Notes under the pieces: generated by a model
The model's database searches: none
What the model was told of the DNA's origin: nothing
Seen by the model: the letters and a program-made list of their open reading frames with translations, nothing else
Program-made: the position numbers and the translations under genes
DNA from: Tabrizicola fusiformis
GTDB taxonomy: Bacteria; Pseudomonadota; Alphaproteobacteria; Rhodobacterales; Rhodobacteraceae
Assembly (NCBI RefSeq): GCF_013328815.1
Contig: NZ_JABUHN010000004.1
Span: 62,001-126,000, forward strand
Length of the DNA: 64,000 bases
Reading direction: 5' to 3'
Shown: positions 60,510 to 64,000 of the stretch, one piece after another
Layout: every line of letters begins with the position of its first letter
Position numbering within the stretch: the stretch's first letter is position 1

Positions 60510-63197
60510 TCATGCCACCTGTTTTTCCAACCGCAAGGGCAGCGTCACCCGGAAAGCCGCGCCGCGCTGGCCGGGCAGATAGGCCACCGTGCCACCCAGA
60601 TTGGCCATGATCTCGCGGCAGATCGCCAGCCCCAGACCCGCCCCCCCGGCGCGGCTGAGGTCGGTCAGCCGCGAGAATTTCTCGAAGATCAGGCCCTGCT
60701 TGTCCTTGGGAATGCCCTTGCCATTGTCAATGAAATCAATGCTGACCCGCCCGGCCTTGAGCCGCACTACCACCCGCAGCACCGCCGGATCGGCGTCGCA
60801 ATATTTGCGCGCATTGGAAATCAGGTTGATGAAGACCTGCACCAGACGGTCGCTGTCGGTGCGCAGGTAAACCTCTTCGCCGGTCACGTCCCGCTCCACC
60901 CGGAAGGCGCGGCCGGGGCGGGTCTGGCTGGCCGCCGCCTCGGCCCGGTCCAGCATCTGGCCCAGATGCGCCAGATCAAGGTTCAGTTGCACCGTGCCGT
61001 TTTCCAGAACCGACAGGTCAAGGAGGTCATCCAGCAGCCGGGTCAGCCGCTTGGCCTCGTCATGGATGATACGGCCATAATCGGCGACCATGGCGGGCGG
61101 CAGATCGCCTTCGGTCAGGATTTCCGAAAAGGCGCGGATCGAAGTCATCGGGGTGCGCAGCTCATGGCTGATCTGGCTGAGGAAGGCATCCTTCTGCACC
61201 GAAAGCTGGGTCAGCTTTTCATTCACCTCGCGCAACTGGCGGGCGGTGATGGTCAGTTCCTGCTGCTTGGCCTCCAGCCGGGCCGAGCTTTCCATGATCT
61301 GCGCCGCCTCATTGGCCACCGCCATCAGGTCTTCGACGGTCACGGTGGCGCGGCCGAACAACTGGCTGATCATCGCATGGGCGGTGGCCGCGCCGACCGA
61401 ACCGGCCAGCCGCCGCTCAAGCTCGGCCAGAAAGGCCGGGGTCAGGTCGGGCAGATAGCCCTCTTTGCCCTGCGCCCGCGCCTCGGCCTCAAAAAAGGTC
61501 AGCGCCTCTTCGCCCAGGATGCGCTGCGCGAGGTTCAAGAGCGCCTCAGGCTCCGCCTGCCCATGGGTCCAGCCCAGACGCTCGGCCTGCGCCTCGCGGT
61601 CAAAGGCGTTGACAAAGGCCGCGCCCTGTATCCGCTCCACCGGGTCGGGAAAGGTCAGGATCGACCCGGCGCAGAAGGCCGCGCTGTTCAGCGCACAGGA
61701 CCAGAAGATCGAATGCAAGAGCGGGTCCATCGTGCCGGTGCCGAACAGCGCCTGCGGGCGCAGCCAGCCGATGCCGAACGGCCCCTCGGCAAAGACCGAA
61801 GCCGGGATCAGCACATCCTGCCCGAAGGAGGGCAGGAACAGCGTCCAGCCCCAGGCGGCAAAGCCGGTGGCCAGCCCCGCCACCGCCCCGGCCTTGGTCG
61901 CCCCGCGCCAGAAGATGCCGCCCAGCATCGCGGGCAGCACCTGCGCCATGCCGGCAAAGGCGATCAGCCCGATCGAGGCCAGCGCCACCGTGCCACCCGA
62001 CAGCCGGTAATAGGCCAGCCCCAGCCCCAGAACCCCCACGATCGACAGCCGCCGCGCCAAGAGGATACCGCCCCGAAGGTCGCCCGACATCGCCGCCAAC
62101 GGCCGCAGCCGCAGCCAGAGCGGCATCACCACATGGTTCGACAGCATGGTCGCCAGCGCCACCGTCTCGACAATCACCATCGAGGTGGCGCTGGAAAAGC
62201 CGCCCAGAAAGGCCAGCATCGCCAGCGTCCCCTGCCCCTCGGACAAGGGCAGCGTCAAGACCATCATGTCGGGGTTGCTGTCGGCGGGCATCCGCTCCAG
62301 CCCGATCAGGGCGATGGGCAGGATGAACAGGCTCATCCCGAAAAGATACAGCGGAAAGGCCCAACTGGCGCGGGCCAGATGCCGCTCGTTCACATTCTCG
62401 ACCACCAGAACCTGAAACATCCGTGGCAGGGTGATCACCGCCGCCGCCGCCAGCGCGGTCAGCCCGAACCAGCGCCCGGGCTGCAAGGCCCAGTCGGGAT
62501 TGTCCATCGCGGAAATCCGCGCCACCACCGCCGCCGGGCCGCCCGCCAGCCCCCAGACCACCCAGACCCCCACCGCAACCAGCGCCACCAGCTTGACCAC
62601 TGCCTCAACCGCGATGGCCATGACGATGCCGTGGTGCTGTTCCTTGGCGTCCAACTTGCGGGTGCCGAAGAGGATGGTGAAAAGCGCCAGCCCCCCGGCC
62701 ACCCAGACCGCCGTGGCATCGCGGTTCGGCAGTGCCCATCCCGCCGGCGCGTCCGAGGCGAAAACCGCGAAGGACAGGGTAACAGACTGCAATTGCAGCG
62801 CGATATAGGGCGTCGCCGCCACCACCGCGATCACCGTCACCATCACACCGAGCAGGTTCGACTTGCCGAACCGCGACGAGATCAGGTCGGCGATCGAGGT
62901 GACCCGCTGTTGCCGCCCGATCCGCACCAGCTTGCGCAGCACCCACCACCAGCCGACAAAGACCAGCGTCGGCCCGATATAGATCGTCAGATATTCGATG
63001 CCCGAACGGGCGGCATAGCCGACCGCGCCGTAAAAGGTCCAGGCGGTGCAATAGATCGACAGCGACAGCGTATAGACCACGGGCGAGCGCAGGAAGCCCA
63101 TCGCGCCCTGCCCTGCCCGCCGCTCGACCGCGAAGGCGACGAGGAAGAGGAAGATCACATAGGCCAGACAGGTGAGAACCAGAATGTCGAAGGGCAT
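60510..63197 (-). CDS. Sodium:solute symporter-histidine kinase fusion
   Basis: The protein is 895 residues from the ATG at 63197. The N-terminal about 500 residues are a sodium:solute symporter domain of about 13 helices (SIYCTAWTFYGAVGYAARSG, SVTSIADLISSRFGKS, GGFSSATSMVIVETVALATM). A linker follows, then a coiled coil and HisKA with SHELRTP (H678) and HATPase with NLISNARKY, DNGKGIPKDK and GAGLGLAICREI. CbrA/CrbS-like proteins of this type sense or transport a substrate and phosphorylate a regulator. The preceding genes of the operon include a response regulator. Confidence 0.92.
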   Translation of the reverse strand: MPFDILVLTCLAYVIFLFLVAFAVERRAGQGAMGFLRSPVVYTLSLSIYCTAWTFYGAVGYAARSGIEYLTIYIGPTLVFVGWWWVLRKLVRIGRQQRVTSIADLISSRFGKSNLLGVMVTVIAVVAATPYIALQLQSVTLSFAVFASDAPAGWALPNRDATAVWVAGGLALFTILFGTRKLDAKEQHHGIVMAIAVEAVVKLVALVAVGVWVVWGLAGGPAAVVARISAMDNPDWALQPGRWFGLTALAAAAVITLPRMFQVLVVENVNERHLARASWAFPLYLFGMSLFILPIALIGLERMPADSNPDMMVLTLPLSEGQGTLAMLAFLGGFSSATSMVIVETVALATMLSNHVVMPLWLRLRPLAAMSGDLRGGILLARRLSIVGVLGLGLAYYRLSGGTVALASIGLIAFAGMAQVLPAMLGGIFWRGATKAGAVAGLATGFAAWGWTLFLPSFGQDVLIPASVFAEGPFGIGWLRPQALFGTGTMDPLLHSIFWSCALNSAAFCAGSILTFPDPVERIQGAAFVNAFDREAQAERLGWTHGQAEPEALLNLAQRILGEEALTFFEAEARAQGKEGYLPDLTPAFLAELERRLAGSVGAATAHAMISQLFGRATVTVEDLMAVANEAAQIMESSARLEAKQQELTITARQLREVNEKLTQLSVQKDAFLSQISHELRTPMTSIRAFSEILTEGDLPPAMVADYGRIIHDEAKRLTRLLDDLLDLSVLENGTVQLNLDLAHLGQMLDRAEAAASQTRPGRAFRVERDVTGEEVYLRTDSDRLVQVFINLISNARKYCDADPAVLRVVVRLKAGRVSIDFIDNGKGIPKDKQGLIFEKFSRLTDLSRAGGAGLGLAICREIMANLGGTVAYLPGQRGAAFRVTLPLRLEKQVA

Positions 63198-63198
63198 G

Positions 63199-63483
63199 TC
63201 AGTCTTCGGTCCCCTCGGCCTCGCCGCCGTCGGCCTCGGGGCGGGCAAGGCCCGGCGCCAGCGCCGCCGCCCCGGCAATCAGCAGCGCCCAGACCGAAAA
63301 GACGAAAACCGCCGCCCCGCCGCCCCCCCGTCCCGGCGACCAGAGCGCGGGCAGCAGCATGAGGAACAGCCCCAGAAACGGCAGAATCCGCGCCGCATCG
63401 CGCAACCGGCGGCGGCGGTAAACCTTGCGGGCAAGGAAAAGCGGCGCCCGCATCAGACCAACCGCCGGGACGAGGCGAACCAA
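63199..63483 (-). CDS. Small membrane protein of the symporter-kinase operon
   Basis: The protein is 94 residues. It has two transmembrane helices (about residues 32-50 and 58-78) between a basic N-terminus (RKVYRRRRLRD) and an acidic C-terminus (DGGEAEGTED). Its stop is one base before the start of the kinase gene, so translation is probably coupled. Small membrane proteins often accompany SSS-type kinases; the function is unknown. Confidence 0.75.
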   Translation of the reverse strand: MVRLVPAVGLMRAPLFLARKVYRRRRLRDAARILPFLGLFLMLLPALWSPGRGGGGAAVFVFSVWALLIAGAAALAPGLARPEADGGEAEGTED

Positions 63484-63524
63484 AATTCTTCAAAGTAATT
63501 TGCAAAATCCTTGCAAGGATTTTG
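63481..63524. repeat. Double tandem hairpin near the response regulator
   Basis: A perfect 22-bp palindrome, CAAAATCCTTG with its complement, is at 63503-63524. An imperfect one, AAATTCTTC-type, is beside it at 63482-63502. The form is like the hairpins at 23717-23783 and 27885-27930. It lies between the response regulator and the small membrane protein gene. Confidence 0.72.
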
Positions 63525-63550
63525 GCGCCCGCCCTTCGCCCGGCCTCTCG

Positions 63551-63925
63551 TCATGCGTCCAGCCCCATCAGGGCGCGCACCCGGGCGCGCATCTCGGCAT
63601 TGGCGAAGGGTTTCGACATGAAGGCGGAAACCCCGGCCCGCTCGGCCGCCTCGCGGTCGCGGCCCTGGCCCTTGGCGGTCAGCATCAGCACCGGCAGATC
63701 GGCGCTGCGCGGATCGGCGCGCAGCGCGGTCAGGATTTCCAGCCCGCTCATCCCCGGCAGCATCAGGTCAAGGATCAGCACATCCGGCAGCCCTTCGGCC
63801 AGCCGGGCAAAGCCGGCGCGACCGTCATGTTCCACCTCCACCTCGCAGCCGTCGCGCGACAGGATGAAGCGGATCGCCTCGGCGATATTGCTTTCGTCTT
63901 CGATGAGCAGAACCCGGCCCGCCAT
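63551..63925 (-). CDS. Single-domain response regulator
   Basis: The protein is 124 residues from the ATG at 63925. It is a receiver domain only: acidic pair E9-D10 in LLIEDES, phospho-acceptor D53 in LILDLMLPGMSG, Thr 83 in MLTAKG and Lys 105 in SKPFANAEM. It has no output domain, so it would signal by protein contact. It is upstream of and co-directional with the symporter-kinase. The frame stays open to the right edge, but GGAGGGG-like sequence ahead of 63925 supports this start. Confidence 0.92.
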   Translation of the reverse strand: MAGRVLLIEDESNIAEAIRFILSRDGCEVEVEHDGRAGFARLAEGLPDVLILDLMLPGMSGLEILTALRADPRSADLPVLMLTAKGQGRDREAAERAGVSAFMSKPFANAEMRARVRALMGLDA

Positions 63926-64000
63926 CGCCCCTCCCGTCCTCTCCGGCTTTTCTCCGCCGGTTCCCTTTCCGAGTATCAGGGCAAATCCCGCCCCTGTCAA

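Overview
The window is high-GC DNA, dense in genes, and reads as a chromosome segment of an alphaproteobacterium, most likely family Rhodobacteraceae (Rhodobacter/Paracoccus/Gemmobacter-like). This rests on the hut layout with HutF, the APS-reductase/DUF2849/DUF934 sulfite operon, a FliM-like protein, a SqrR/BigR-type regulator and the tandem-hairpin intergenic repeats. The genus is not determined.

Region 1 (about 118-16598) is a 16.4 kb integrated element in the 3' half of a tRNA-Asn gene. A 47-bp direct repeat marks its ends (147-193 and 16552-16598). A P4-type tyrosine integrase and an AlpA-like protein sit at the right end. They are followed leftward by a primase-like/helicase protein, an AAA ATPase with a TOPRIM-like tail (probable defence cargo), a five-to-six-gene operon of small unknown proteins, and a rightward operon. 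That operon encodes a Mor-like activator, a major capsid-like protein, a protease/scaffold-like protein and an HD-domain/ADP-ribosyltransferase-like fusion. The left end has two genes that together resemble the DNA-binding half of a Mu transposase, with no catalytic half. No large terminase, portal, tail or lysis genes are present. The element therefore looks like a phage satellite or a chimeric, reduced prophage rather than a full phage, and it is the least conventional part of the window.

Region 2 (16.7-29.3 kb) is host DNA. It holds a transglutaminase-like gene, an RND efflux operon with two adaptor genes and a terminal TetR gene (with a palindromic operator candidate upstream), and an Lrp-type regulator divergent from an assimilatory sulfate operon. 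That operon encodes siroheme methyltransferase, DUF2849, sulfite reductase, APS reductase, DUF934 and ferredoxin-NADP reductase.

Region 3 (29.3-37.2 kb) holds an Atm1-type ABC exporter divergent from an ArsR regulator, a LysM protein, a LOG-family protein, a DUF2971-like gene broken by an in-frame stop, rarD, sodB and a putative nuclease-like protein.

Region 4 (37.2-47.9 kb) looks like a methylated-amine catabolic block: a beta-hydroxyacid dehydrogenase-family protein, an aldehyde dehydrogenase, a non-pyrrolysine MttB-family methyltransferase and two dimethylglycine dehydrogenase-like flavoproteins with GcvT domains, with XRE-cupin and LysR regulators.

Region 5 (47.9-54.4 kb) is a histidine utilisation cluster: hutC-hutF leftward and hutI-hutH-hutU rightward from a shared control region. 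No hutG is present in the window.

Region 6 (54.5-64 kb) holds a flavin-reductase-like protein, a PHP-domain hydrolase, a SqrR/BigR-like repressor, an SDR, a P1B-4-type metal ATPase, a FliM-like protein and a response regulator/small membrane protein/SSS-histidine kinase operon that runs to the window edge.
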